This document shows, in pieces, positions 1-6,754 of a DNA stretch of 8,546 nucleotides (position 1 is its first letter; every line of letters begins with the position of its first letter). The DNA is from Armatimonadota bacterium (lineage in GTDB: Bacteria > Armatimonadota > Zipacnadia > Zipacnadales > UBA11051): NCBI GenBank assembly GCA_030612305.1, contig JAUWOG010000071.1:1-8546 (forward strand), in the 5' to 3' direction. The translations under genes and the position numbers were made by a program. The notes under the pieces are model-generated. The model was not told where the DNA came from. It was given only the letters and a program-made list of their open reading frames with translations, and made no database searches.

Positions 1-234
1 GACTGGACCGGGGCCAGCGACTATGGTTGGAGCAACGCGATGACGCTTTGGAAGTCCTTCCATGTCAGTCGGTTCGTCCCGGCACGGCACAACGGTGGCG
101 CTAACATCGTTTTCTGCGATGGGCACGCCAAGTGGAATCACGTTCCGCTTGATCCCAACTATACGGGGACTGGTTCGCCACCACTCACTGTCCCACCGGC
201 GGGCGTGCTGTGGAGGCCAGACGGGACGGACTAG
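1..234 (+). CDS. 3' end of a prepilin-like H-X9-DG (DUF1559-type) protein
   Basis: The frame is open from the first base and ends at TAG (232-234), giving 77 C-terminal residues; the start lies outside the window. The segment RHNGGANIVFCDGHAKW contains His, nine residues, then Asp-Gly. This is the signature of the H-X9-DG domain at the end of DUF1559/prepilin-type proteins. Family members normally begin with a type IV prepilin-like N-terminal methylation helix, followed by a pseudopilin-like beta-rich domain, and are thought to be surface or periplasmic; that N-terminal part cannot be seen here. The final residues are Pro/Gly/Thr-rich, as is common after the motif. The family occurs in large paralogous sets in Planctomycetes, Verrucomicrobia and Armatimonadota, and its molecular role is not established. 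The family call is firm; the function is unknown. Confidence 0.85.
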   Translation, partial: DWTGASDYGWSNAMTLWKSFHVSRFVPARHNGGANIVFCDGHAKWNHVPLDPNYTGTGSPPLTVPPAGVLWRPDGTD

Positions 235-275
235 AAGTTGGTTCGCCTGATGCAATAGAGCCGAGAGAAAGCCGG

Positions 276-301
276 GCCGCTGACTGATACCAGTCGGCGG
301 C
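276..301. terminator. Hairpin between convergent genes, probable bidirectional terminator
   Basis: GCCGCTGACTG (276-286) and CAGTCGGCGGC (291-301) form an 11-pair stem, with one T-G wobble on the plus strand and a 4-nt ATAC loop. It lies 41 nt after the H-X9-DG protein stop and 5 nt after the uvrC stop on the other strand, where a shared terminator is expected. The plus-strand downstream sequence (TCTGTCTATT) is only moderately T-rich, and the minus-strand downstream sequence is weaker, so efficiency is uncertain. GAGCCG (258-263) and CGGCTC (298-303) could form a competing, wider pairing. Confidence 0.65.
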
Positions 302-306
302 TCTGT

Positions 307-2253
307 CTATTCGCCTGGGTGTTGCAGGAGGTGGTCGCGGACGGTCTCGGCGACCTTGGTGTTCATTCCGGGGACTGCGGCCAGTTGCTCGACCGAGGCG
401 TTGCGCATGGCCTGAACCGAGGGGAATGCGGTGAGCAATGCGGCGCGGCGCTTCGGGCCGATGCCTTCAATCTCGTCGAGTACCGAAGTAGTCAGCGCCT
501 TGCCGCGCAAGCCGCGGTGATAGGCGAGGGCAAAGCGATGGGCCTGATGGCGGATGCGCTGGAGGAGTAGTTGGGCGCGTGGATGGGCGCTCATCTCGAC
601 CGGCTCGCCACGGCCCGGTATGAAGACCTGCTCCTCGCGCTTGGCAAGGCCGGCCAGCGCAATACTCTCCCCGGCGGTCTCGTCGTCAAGTACCTTGCCC
701 ACAGCGCTGACCTGGCCCTTTCCCCCATCCACCACGCTGAGGGCGGGCAGAGGGAGGAACTTGGCGGCTCCGGCCGCGGCAGCTTTCAGCCTCCGCGCGA
801 CCATCTCAGCCAGCATCGCGTAGTCGTCCTGGCCTGCGACGGTGCGGATGCGGAAGCGACGGAACTCGGAGCTGTCCGGCAGCCCGTCGGTGAAGACGAC
901 CATCGAGCCGACAGCATGAGAGCCCTGGAGCGTTGATATGTCGTAGCACTCGATGCGGCGGGGATGGCTGTCGAGGTGGAGGGCTTCGGCAAGGTCGCCG
1001 AGCGCGGCGGCAGTGTCAGTCGCACGGCTGCCGCGCTGGTGTGAAATGGCATCGAGGGCGGCCTGGGCATTCAACTGCGCCAGTTCGACGAGGCGGCGGC
1101 GCTCTCCCCGCTTGGGGACTGAGAGGCCGACCGGCGTACCGCGCATCTCGGAGAGCGTTTCTTGCCACTCGGCATGGTCATGGAGGGGCGCGGCGAGGAG
1201 TACATGGCGGGCAGGAATGTTGCCTGCGCCATAGTGCAGGGTCATGGCCGCGGCGATGATCTCCCCCATCGAGCGGCCGCCGGTGTGAGCCAGCGTGTAG
1301 GTCTCCTGGGTGCTGAGTCGTCCGGCGCGCACGCCGAGGACTTTGACGCCGGCCTGCTCGTCGGTGCCGCCCACCTCTGCGGCACAGCCGGCCGCGGCGA
1401 AGAGGTCCTGCTCGCGGTTGTCATTGGCGACAATGACCTGGTCGTCGCCGAGCCGGCGGATGGTCTGGAGCTTGTCGCGGATTTGCGCGGCACGTTCGAA
1501 GTCAAGGTGCTCGGCCGCCTGCCGCATCTCGGCTTCCATCTCGGCGGCGATGTCGTCGGTCTTGCCGTCGAGGAACCTGATGACCTGCCGCGTGATTTCC
1601 TCGTACTGTTCCGGGGTGACCTTGCCGGTGCATGGTCCGACACACCGGCCCATGTGGTGGTAGAGGCACGGCTTGCCGACCGGCTCGCCGTCGCGGTTCT
1701 TGCGACACTGGCGGAGGCCGAAGAGCTGGCTCACCATGCGGCGCGTGCGCCACATGACCGCAGCCGTCGGATAGGGTCCGAAAATCTCGCCGGCGCTGAA
1801 GCCATGGACTTCGTGGCGCTTGGGGTCGTGGAAGCCGCGGCGGTGGCTGCCGCGTCCGCCGGGGATACGGACTGCGGCGTCGGCAGGCAGATCCCGGATG
1901 ACCATCAGGCGGGGGTAGATCTCTGCGGTCAGACACAGATAGGGGTAGCTCTTGTCGTCGCGGAGGCGGATGTTGAAGCGGGGGCGGTGCTGCTTGATGA
2001 GGGTGGCTTCGAGGATGAGGGCTTCGGTCTCGGTGCGGGTGAGGATGTAGTCGAAGTCGGCGAGGTTCTCGACCATGGTCTGCGCCCAGCCGCCGGTACG
2101 GTGTGTGTCGCCTCGGACGTGCTGGCGGAGGCGGGCGATAAGAGACCGCGCCTTTCCGACATAGATGATCTCGCCCCCGGTATCCTTGAGCAGATAGACG
2201 CCCGGAGTGGAGGGCACCTGCTTGAGTTTTTTCACCAGTTCATCGTGGTCCAT
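307..2253 (-). CDS. uvrC: UvrC, dual-incision endonuclease of nucleotide excision repair
   Basis: UvrC makes both the 3' and 5' cuts around a lesion after binding the UvrB-DNA complex in the cytoplasm. The protein is 648 residues. A GIY-YIG nuclease domain comes first (GVY 18-20, YVG 31-33, ETEALILE near 75-82, LRDDKSYP 97-104), for the 3' cut. A Cys cluster follows (Cys183, 196, 204, 208), matching the Fe-S ligand positions reported for E. coli UvrC. The UVR motif that binds UvrB is near 231-266 (LDFERAAQIRD). The RNase H-like nuclease for the 5' cut has Asp438, Asp509 (DGGKGQ) and His572 (HRFA). Tandem helix-hairpin-helix motifs at about 591-648 (IEGIGPKRR, AAVPGMNTK) bind DNA. The frame extends 33 codons upstream to an ATG at 2352, but the family begins about 15 residues before PGVY, and that ATG lies inside a dyad, so I chose the ATG at 2253. 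Neither start has a clear Shine-Dalgarno. About 27 extra residues lie near 121-150 relative to E. coli. It follows uvrB with a 264-nt gap. Confidence 0.97.
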   Translation of the reverse strand: MDHDELVKKLKQVPSTPGVYLLKDTGGEIIYVGKARSLIARLRQHVRGDTHRTGGWAQTMVENLADFDYILTRTETEALILEATLIKQHRPRFNIRLRDDKSYPYLCLTAEIYPRLMVIRDLPADAAVRIPGGRGSHRRGFHDPKRHEVHGFSAGEIFGPYPTAAVMWRTRRMVSQLFGLRQCRKNRDGEPVGKPCLYHHMGRCVGPCTGKVTPEQYEEITRQVIRFLDGKTDDIAAEMEAEMRQAAEHLDFERAAQIRDKLQTIRRLGDDQVIVANDNREQDLFAAAGCAAEVGGTDEQAGVKVLGVRAGRLSTQETYTLAHTGGRSMGEIIAAAMTLHYGAGNIPARHVLLAAPLHDHAEWQETLSEMRGTPVGLSVPKRGERRRLVELAQLNAQAALDAISHQRGSRATDTAAALGDLAEALHLDSHPRRIECYDISTLQGSHAVGSMVVFTDGLPDSSEFRRFRIRTVAGQDDYAMLAEMVARRLKAAAAGAAKFLPLPALSVVDGGKGQVSAVGKVLDDETAGESIALAGLAKREEQVFIPGRGEPVEMSAHPRAQLLLQRIRHQAHRFALAYHRGLRGKALTTSVLDEIEGIGPKRRAALLTAFPSVQAMRNASVEQLAAVPGMNTKVAETVRDHLLQHPGE

Positions 2254-2322
2254 GGTGTTGATTGAGGGCGTCCGGTACCTGCCAGCGCAGATCGCTGCTA
2301 TGGGTGACTGGGCCAGCCTGGA

Positions 2323-2347
2323 ATTGCACGCGCGGGGCGCGCGCAAT
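2323..2347. repeat. Dyad A, 25-bp inverted repeat upstream of uvrC
   Basis: The left arm is ATTGCACGCGC (2323-2333) and the right arm GCGCGCGCAAT (2337-2347), around a GGG centre. Ten of 11 arm positions are complementary; the exception is A2328 opposite C2342. In minus-strand RNA that position becomes a G-U wobble, so a uvrC leader or uvrB-uvrC transcript could form a continuous 11-pair hairpin with a CCC loop. The right edge of the uvrC start codon is 69 nt away. No T tract follows on the minus strand, so it does not look like a standard intrinsic terminator. It has the same length and ATTG/CAAT ends as dyad B, 3 bp away. The function, operator or RNA element, is inferred. Confidence 0.6.
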
Positions 2348-2348
2348 G

Positions 2349-2377
2349 GCATTGTACTCGCAGTGCGACTACAATGC
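2349..2377. promoter_or_regulatory. Dyad B, 29-bp near-perfect palindrome, candidate operator for uvrC
   Basis: The left arm is GCATTGTACTCGCA (2349-2362), the centre G2363, and the right arm TGCGACTACAATGC (2364-2377). Thirteen of 14 arm positions are complementary; only C2357/C2369 fail. The symmetry runs to a single central base, which suits a protein dimer binding DNA better than an RNA hairpin, which needs a larger loop. The core at 2351-2375 is the same length as dyad A and matches it at 17 of 25 positions. Read on the minus strand, its lower edge is TACAAT (2351-2356), a possible -10 element for uvrC. A start from there would fall inside dyad A. No convincing -35 element or TGN extension accompanies it. 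This half-site is not a LexA box I recognise. Confidence 0.6.
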
Positions 2378-2517
2378 TGCGACAGGCCCCTCCATTACGA
2401 CCAACGGCCATGAACTGGTAGCTACTGGCATAGATCCGTGTCATGTGTCAAATGCCAACGGGAAGGATGCCTGTCCTCCATGTTCAAGGTGAGTAGCTGC
2501 CCCGGGTGAAGGCGGCG

Positions 2518-4497
2518 CTATTCGGCGATGGAGCCCTTCAGTTCCTTGATTTCGTCGCGGAGTTCTGCCGCACGCTCGAAATCTAACTCCTCGGCGGCCT
2601 TGCGCATCTCGATCTCCAGAGCGATGACGACATCGCCGATATCATCGGCATCCATCGCCGACATCGCCTCGGCACTGACGACGCGACGGACGGCCTGCTC
2701 ATCCACGACGCCGCGAATGGTGTCGCGGACCGCCTTGTCCACGGTCCGGGGGATGATGCCATGCTCTTCATTGTAAGCGCGCTGCATGGAGCGGCGGCGG
2801 TTGGTTTCGTCTATGGCCGCGCGCATCGCGTCAGTGATGCCATCGGCATACATGATGACTTTTCCGTCCTCATGGCGAGAAGCGCGGCCCATGATCTGCA
2901 TGAGTGAGGTCTCGGAACGGAGGAAGCCCTGGCGGTCGGCGTCGAGGATGGCGACCAGCGACACCTCGGGGAGGTCGAGCCCCTCGCGGAGGAGGTTGAT
3001 GCCGACGAGCACATCATGGAGGCCGAGCCTCAGATCGCGGAGTATCTCACTCCGCTCGAGGGTGTTAATGTCGGAGTGGAGGTACGTGACACGCACGGCA
3101 GTCTCAGCGAGATACTCGGAGAGGTCCTCGGCCATGCGCTTGGTGAGGGTGGTGACGAGGACTCGCTGCTCGCGCTCGACACGCTTCTTGATCTCTGCGA
3201 TGAGGTCGTCAATCTGCCCTTTGGTGGGTCGCACTTCGACCTCGGGGTCGAGGAGGCCGGTGGGTCGGATCACGCACTCGACGATTCTGTCGGCCCGCTC
3301 CGTCTCGTACGTGCTCGGCGTTGCGGAGGTGTAGATGACCTGGCTGACGCGCTGCTCCCCCTCGGTGAAGGTAAGCGGGCGATTGTCGTAGGCCGACGGG
3401 AGGCGGAAGCCATGCTCGACGAGGCTGTCCTTGCGCGAGCGGTCTCCATAGTACATCCCGCGAATCTGGGGGACCGTCTGGTGCGATTCATCAGCAATGA
3501 GCAGGAAATCGTTGGGGAAATAGGTCATCAGCGTCGCCGGCGGCCGGCCGGGCTTGCGGCGGTCGAGATGCCGCGAGTAATTCTCGATGCCCTGGCAATA
3601 TCCGATCTCGCGGATCATCTCGAGGTCATAGTTGGTGCGCTGCTCGAGGCGCTGTGCCTCGAGTAGCTTGCCGCGGCTGCGGAAGTACTCGAGGCGCTGG
3701 TCCAGTTCCTGCCGGATAGTGCCCATGGCGTGCTCGAGATGCTCGGCGGAGGTCACAAAATGGCTGGTCGGGAAGATGACAACAGCGTCGCGGGTCTCGA
3801 GGACCTCTCCCGTCAGTTCGTTGACCCGTGTGATGCGCTCGACCTCGTCGCCGAACAGTTCGATGCGGGTGATGATGTCCTCGTCCACCGGATGGACCTC
3901 GATGACGTCGCCGCGCACGCGGAAGGCACCGCGGTCAAGGGCGACATCGTTGCGTGCGAACTGCATGTTGACGAGGTGGCGGAGGATGTCGTCGCGCTCG
4001 ACATGTTGGCCCACGCGCAGGTCAAGCGTGATCTCCTTGTACTCCTCGGGCGACCCGAGACCGAAGATGCAGGAGACCGAGGCGACGACTATTGTGTCGC
4101 GCCGGGAGGCGACGGAATGCGTCGCGGAGTGGCGTAGGCGCTCGATTTCGTCGTTGATCTGCGCGTCCTTCTCGATGTAGGTGTCGGTCGCCGGGAGGTA
4201 GGCTTCCGGCTGGTAGTAGTCGTAATAGCTGATGAAATACTCGACGGCATTGTCGGGGAAGAACTCGCGGAACTCCATGCACAACTGCCCGGCGAGGGTC
4301 TTATTGTGCGCCATCACGAGCGTCGGACGCTGCACGGCCTCGATGACCTTGGCGACAACGTAGGTCTTGCCGGAGCCGGTGATGCCGAGAAGGACCTGGT
4401 CGCGCTCACCTTGCGATATGCCGTCGGCCAGCGCCGCTATCGCCTCGGCCTGGTCGCCCTTGGGCTCATATTCGGATACGACCTTGAAGTCAGGCAA
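2518..4497 (-). CDS. uvrB: UvrB, damage-verifying helicase of nucleotide excision repair
   Basis: UvrB is loaded by UvrA, verifies the lesion with its beta-hairpin using ATP, and recruits UvrC. The 659-residue length is normal for the family. Visible motifs in order are: Walker A GITGSGKT (38-45); the Tyr-rich beta-hairpin YYDYYQPEAY (91-100), which continues into the conserved segment ending CIFGLG (to 148); Walker B DESH (336-339); the SAT motif in YTSATPSTYE; helicase motif VI QIMGRASR (534-541); and a C-terminal UVR motif (626-659, LDFERAAELRDEI) that pairs with the matching UvrC motif. The frame stays open for 62 further codons upstream, but that stretch is a low-complexity Pro/Ser/Ala sequence unlike UvrB. 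The TTG at 4495-4497 puts PDFKVVSEYEPKGDQ at the N-terminus, as in the family, and has GGAG 7 nt upstream. No in-frame ATG or GTG fits better. It is preceded by its own promoter-like TGCTATAAT and followed by uvrC. Confidence 0.97.
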   Translation of the reverse strand: MPDFKVVSEYEPKGDQAEAIAALADGISQGERDQVLLGITGSGKTYVVAKVIEAVQRPTLVMAHNKTLAGQLCMEFREFFPDNAVEYFISYYDYYQPEAYLPATDTYIEKDAQINDEIERLRHSATHSVASRRDTIVVASVSCIFGLGSPEEYKEITLDLRVGQHVERDDILRHLVNMQFARNDVALDRGAFRVRGDVIEVHPVDEDIITRIELFGDEVERITRVNELTGEVLETRDAVVIFPTSHFVTSAEHLEHAMGTIRQELDQRLEYFRSRGKLLEAQRLEQRTNYDLEMIREIGYCQGIENYSRHLDRRKPGRPPATLMTYFPNDFLLIADESHQTVPQIRGMYYGDRSRKDSLVEHGFRLPSAYDNRPLTFTEGEQRVSQVIYTSATPSTYETERADRIVECVIRPTGLLDPEVEVRPTKGQIDDLIAEIKKRVEREQRVLVTTLTKRMAEDLSEYLAETAVRVTYLHSDINTLERSEILRDLRLGLHDVLVGINLLREGLDLPEVSLVAILDADRQGFLRSETSLMQIMGRASRHEDGKVIMYADGITDAMRAAIDETNRRRSMQRAYNEEHGIIPRTVDKAVRDTIRGVVDEQAVRRVVSAEAMSAMDADDIGDVVIALEIEMRKAAEELDFERAAELRDEIKELKGSIAE

Positions 4498-4504
4498 TTC
4501 TGCG

Positions 4505-4508
4505 CTCC
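4505..4508 (-). promoter_or_regulatory. Shine-Dalgarno GGAG that fixes the uvrB TTG start
   Basis: On the minus strand GGAG is followed by 7 nt (CGCAGAA) and then TTG, which is standard spacing. An ATG overlaps the site at 4508-4510 but is in another frame and ends after six codons. The site therefore selects TTG as the uvrB initiator. A TTG start usually lowers initiation, so uvrB may be held at modest translation. Confidence 0.75.
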
Positions 4509-4540
4509 ATGAGATCGCGAATCGAGGACGGTAAGAAGGT

Positions 4541-4549
4541 ATTATAGCA
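4541..4549 (-). promoter_or_regulatory. Extended -10 promoter for uvrB
   Basis: The minus strand reads TGC then TATAAT (TATAAT at 4541-4546, TGC at 4547-4549), a perfect extended -10 element for the housekeeping sigma factor. No hexamer 16-18 bp upstream resembles TTGACA, which is common for extended -10 promoters. Transcription would begin near 4534, leaving a leader of about 37 nt before the TTG start. It lies in the 136-nt gap after the LptD-like gene, suggesting that uvrB is transcribed separately from the envelope genes. I see no recognisable LexA box beside it. Confidence 0.65.
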
Positions 4550-4633
4550 CAGAGGAAGCGCAAGGTGAGGGACTGCGATGGAATGGGGGGCGGAGGATGT
4601 CTGCGGGCGGGAGCCGGTGCTTGCGCGGAAGAG

Positions 4634-6637
4634 TCAGAAGGCGGTGAAGCCGCCGAGTTCGAGGGAGATGCGGTTGGTCTCATCGCTGTAACTGAGGCCG
4701 ATCTCCCGCTGGCCGAAGACGCGGGCGAGAGTCAGCTCCCACTCGCTGAAAGTGACGCCGTCGAAATCATAGTACGTTCCAGCCAGTTCCCAGCGCCACT
4801 TGGGACTGGGATAGAGGTTGATGTCGAGGTAGGCAAAGGTGTCCTCAAAGGTGATATTGTGGCTGCCGTAGAGAAAGATGTACCATTTTCCCCGGCGAGT
4901 AATCAGGTCGAAGGAGAGAGTCTGCTCGAGACCGTCAACGGTGGCGTCGCCGGTGAAATACTCGGCCGTATAGCCCAATCCCATCGAGGCACTGCGGCCG
5001 AAACGGTGATCGAAGTCAAGGTCGAAGCGCACGGCGTTGGCACTATAGCCGCCCGTGTCCCAGGAGAAGACGTTGCGGAGACCGGGCCTGAGCGTGGTCC
5101 GCGAACCGAGGTCATGCGTGCCGAAGTTGAGGGACGCATAGAGCTGGTTGTTGAACTCGAGTTGATTGGTGAGGAAGCTGCGCTCGGCGCCGAGGGGTCG
5201 GCCGAGGCGGTATGACTTGTGGCTATCGAGGCGGATGGGGTTGGAGAGCCAGTCGCCGACTAGGCCGTAGCTGTCAATGTACTCCCTCGGATCATCGTAG
5301 TATGCGCGGATATTGTAGCGGCCGCTGCTTGTGTACTGGTAGATGCTGGCGTCGGAGAAGAGACTGTGATGGTCGGGCATGGCGACGTTGACGTAGGAGC
5401 GGGCATCGCCCCGTATGGTGCGCTGGTCCTGCCACTGCCAACCCCATTCCGAGCGCGGGAGGCCTGCTACCTCGATGCTGCCCTCATAGTCATCGTCGAG
5501 TGCCCGGTATTCCCGTTCCCATGCGAGTGCCCAGCCATCTCGCGAGGCGACGGAGCCGGCCTGCGTCCCGTGCTGGATCTTCACAGCGCCAGTGGTGGTT
5601 TCCGTCACGCTGTAGAAATAGGGGAAGTCGAGCGCCACGCCGCCGTCGGAGCTGATGCTGAACATGTTGGAGTTGCTGCTGCCGGTGTAGCCCGGCAACC
5701 CGATGATCCAGATGGGCAGGAAACTGAGGATCTTCTGGTTGCCCACCCACGCGGAGCCGCGTCGCAGCACGATCTTGTCGCCGATGAAATACGAGAGGCC
5801 TTCGGCAAGGAGCCACGTCTGGGTCTCGCGCTCGTCGCTGCGGAAGGCACAGGGCGGGAGTTCGAACGGCTCCTGTAGAGGCGTCAGGTCATAGGCATCA
5901 AAGAAGACGCGCTCGACGCCGACATCCCCGAGTCGCCGCAGGCACCCCTGGCGGGTGCCGAGATCGAAGTACAACTGGTTTCCGGCGAGTTGATGCCCAT
6001 CAGCCAGCAGCACCACACCGTCGGGTTCCAGCGATGCCGCCTGGATGTAGAAGCCGCTGAGATCAATCGTAACGCTGTCGGTGGCGGCGATGCTGAGTTT
6101 GCCGAGGCGCACCTGAGCTTCGTCGCGTGCCTCAATGACGCGGTGATCCACACTGAAGCCGACCCAGTTGCCCCTGACGTGGATGACCTTGGCGACCGGG
6201 CGGGCGGCCTCACCTTCGGGGAGGAAACGGATTGTCGTCCTGTTGCGAGCTTCGCCAACCCAAGCCGTGATCGTCGCCAGGCCGGCTGTGTCGCTGCTGG
6301 CAAACACGATGCCCGAGCCGCCATTGGCACGGATCTGAAGGCTCTTCTGGCGACTGACGTTGTCCTCCGACAGATAGCCGAGACTCGTACTGACGACTAC
6401 GTCAACCTGCTGCGTGACGAGTCGGCCGGTATGTTCCCGGATCTCGATGCGGACACGAGCCTCGGTTTTGTTGTCGGCGGGCACTTGTGTGGGGTTGGCC
6501 GTGAGCTTGAGGCGATACTGGCCAGCACGGGGCATCTGCGCGCAGACGTGCGTCGCACCAAGTAGGATCAGAGCGGCGCTCAACAGGAGCCCCTTGAGCA
6601 GCTCTGGCATCTGTCTGTGGATAGGTGATCGAATCAT
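4634..6637 (-). CDS. Exported Ig-domain and LptD/OstA-like outer-membrane beta-barrel protein
   Basis: The protein is 667 residues. A signal peptide (core LLKGLLLSAALILLGATHVCA, likely cleaved after residue 33) is followed by an Ig-like domain of invasin/Big_1 type at about 41-140: LTANPTQVPADNKTEARVRI, then a Gly/Ser-rich turn and DTAGLATITAWVG. Residues 150-235 resemble the periplasmic OstA/LptD repeat, with short beta strands and phrases such as VVLLADGHQLAGNQLYFDLGTRQG. From about 275 to the end there are alternating aromatic/polar strands suited to an outer-membrane barrel, ending in Phe as expected for BAM recognition. LptD inserts lipopolysaccharide into the outer leaflet; whether this protein does so is inferred from weak resemblance. 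Cys232 and Cys263 are the only cysteines of the mature protein and could form a disulfide. Met10 (6610) is an alternative start; neither has a clear Shine-Dalgarno. It could instead be another barrel using an OstA-like plug. Confidence 0.7.
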   Translation of the reverse strand: MIRSPIHRQMPELLKGLLLSAALILLGATHVCAQMPRAGQYRLKLTANPTQVPADNKTEARVRIEIREHTGRLVTQQVDVVVSTSLGYLSEDNVSRQKSLQIRANGGSGIVFASSDTAGLATITAWVGEARNRTTIRFLPEGEAARPVAKVIHVRGNWVGFSVDHRVIEARDEAQVRLGKLSIAATDSVTIDLSGFYIQAASLEPDGVVLLADGHQLAGNQLYFDLGTRQGCLRRLGDVGVERVFFDAYDLTPLQEPFELPPCAFRSDERETQTWLLAEGLSYFIGDKIVLRRGSAWVGNQKILSFLPIWIIGLPGYTGSSNSNMFSISSDGGVALDFPYFYSVTETTTGAVKIQHGTQAGSVASRDGWALAWEREYRALDDDYEGSIEVAGLPRSEWGWQWQDQRTIRGDARSYVNVAMPDHHSLFSDASIYQYTSSGRYNIRAYYDDPREYIDSYGLVGDWLSNPIRLDSHKSYRLGRPLGAERSFLTNQLEFNNQLYASLNFGTHDLGSRTTLRPGLRNVFSWDTGGYSANAVRFDLDFDHRFGRSASMGLGYTAEYFTGDATVDGLEQTLSFDLITRRGKWYIFLYGSHNITFEDTFAYLDINLYPSPKWRWELAGTYYDFDGVTFSEWELTLARVFGQREIGLSYSDETNRISLELGGFTAF

Positions 6638-6690
6638 GCTCGCGGAGTCAGGCGTGCGCGTTGTGTGGGTGTGTGGTGTGTCTATGGCGT

Positions 6691-6726
6691 TCCGCCCTCG
6701 GGATGAAGCGGCGACCCGGGGGCGGA
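6691..6726. other. Strong GC hairpin between the fibronectin III and LptD-like genes
   Basis: TCCGCCCTCGGG (6691-6702) and CCCGGGGGCGGA (6715-6726) form a 12-position stem around a 12-nt loop. All positions pair on the plus strand, counting one T-G wobble. On the minus strand, which both neighbours use, the same position is a C-A mismatch, leaving 11 pairs. It lies 28 nt past the fibronectin III gene stop and 53 nt before the LptD-like start. No T tract follows on either strand, so it may be a stability or processing stem, or a partial terminator, rather than a canonical terminator. Confidence 0.45.
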
Positions 6727-6754
6727 GTGTGCAACACGTGCGTGGTAATTGTGC

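Noticed and set aside
1162..2265. Long plus-strand open frame opposite uvrC (367 codons)
   Set aside because: It is fully antisense to a clearly conserved UvrC, is rich in Ala/Gly/Glu/Val as expected from a GC-rich shadow frame, and has no recognisable domain.
2254..2352. 33-codon N-terminal extension of uvrC from the ATG at 2352
   Set aside because: UvrC proteins start about 15 residues before PGVY. The extension is not family-like, and its ATG lies inside dyad B.
2415..2428. GGTAGCTACTGG-type sequence repeated near 8519-8532
   Set aside because: A short partial palindrome shared by a spacer and a coding region; likely chance.
2446..2451. Perfect TTGACA on the minus strand in the uvrB-uvrC spacer
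   Set aside because: No TATAAT-like hexamer lies 16-18 bp downstream; the best A/T match (TATGCC) is only 13 bp away.
4490..4510. Six-codon minus-strand ORF (ATG...TGA) overlapping the uvrB start
   Set aside because: No ribosome site of its own was found; most likely chance overlap with the GGAG site.
4498..4683. 62-codon N-terminal extension of uvrB
   Set aside because: It is a low-complexity Pro/Ser/Ala stretch running across the extended -10 promoter. A TTG with a well-spaced GGAG fits the family N-terminus.
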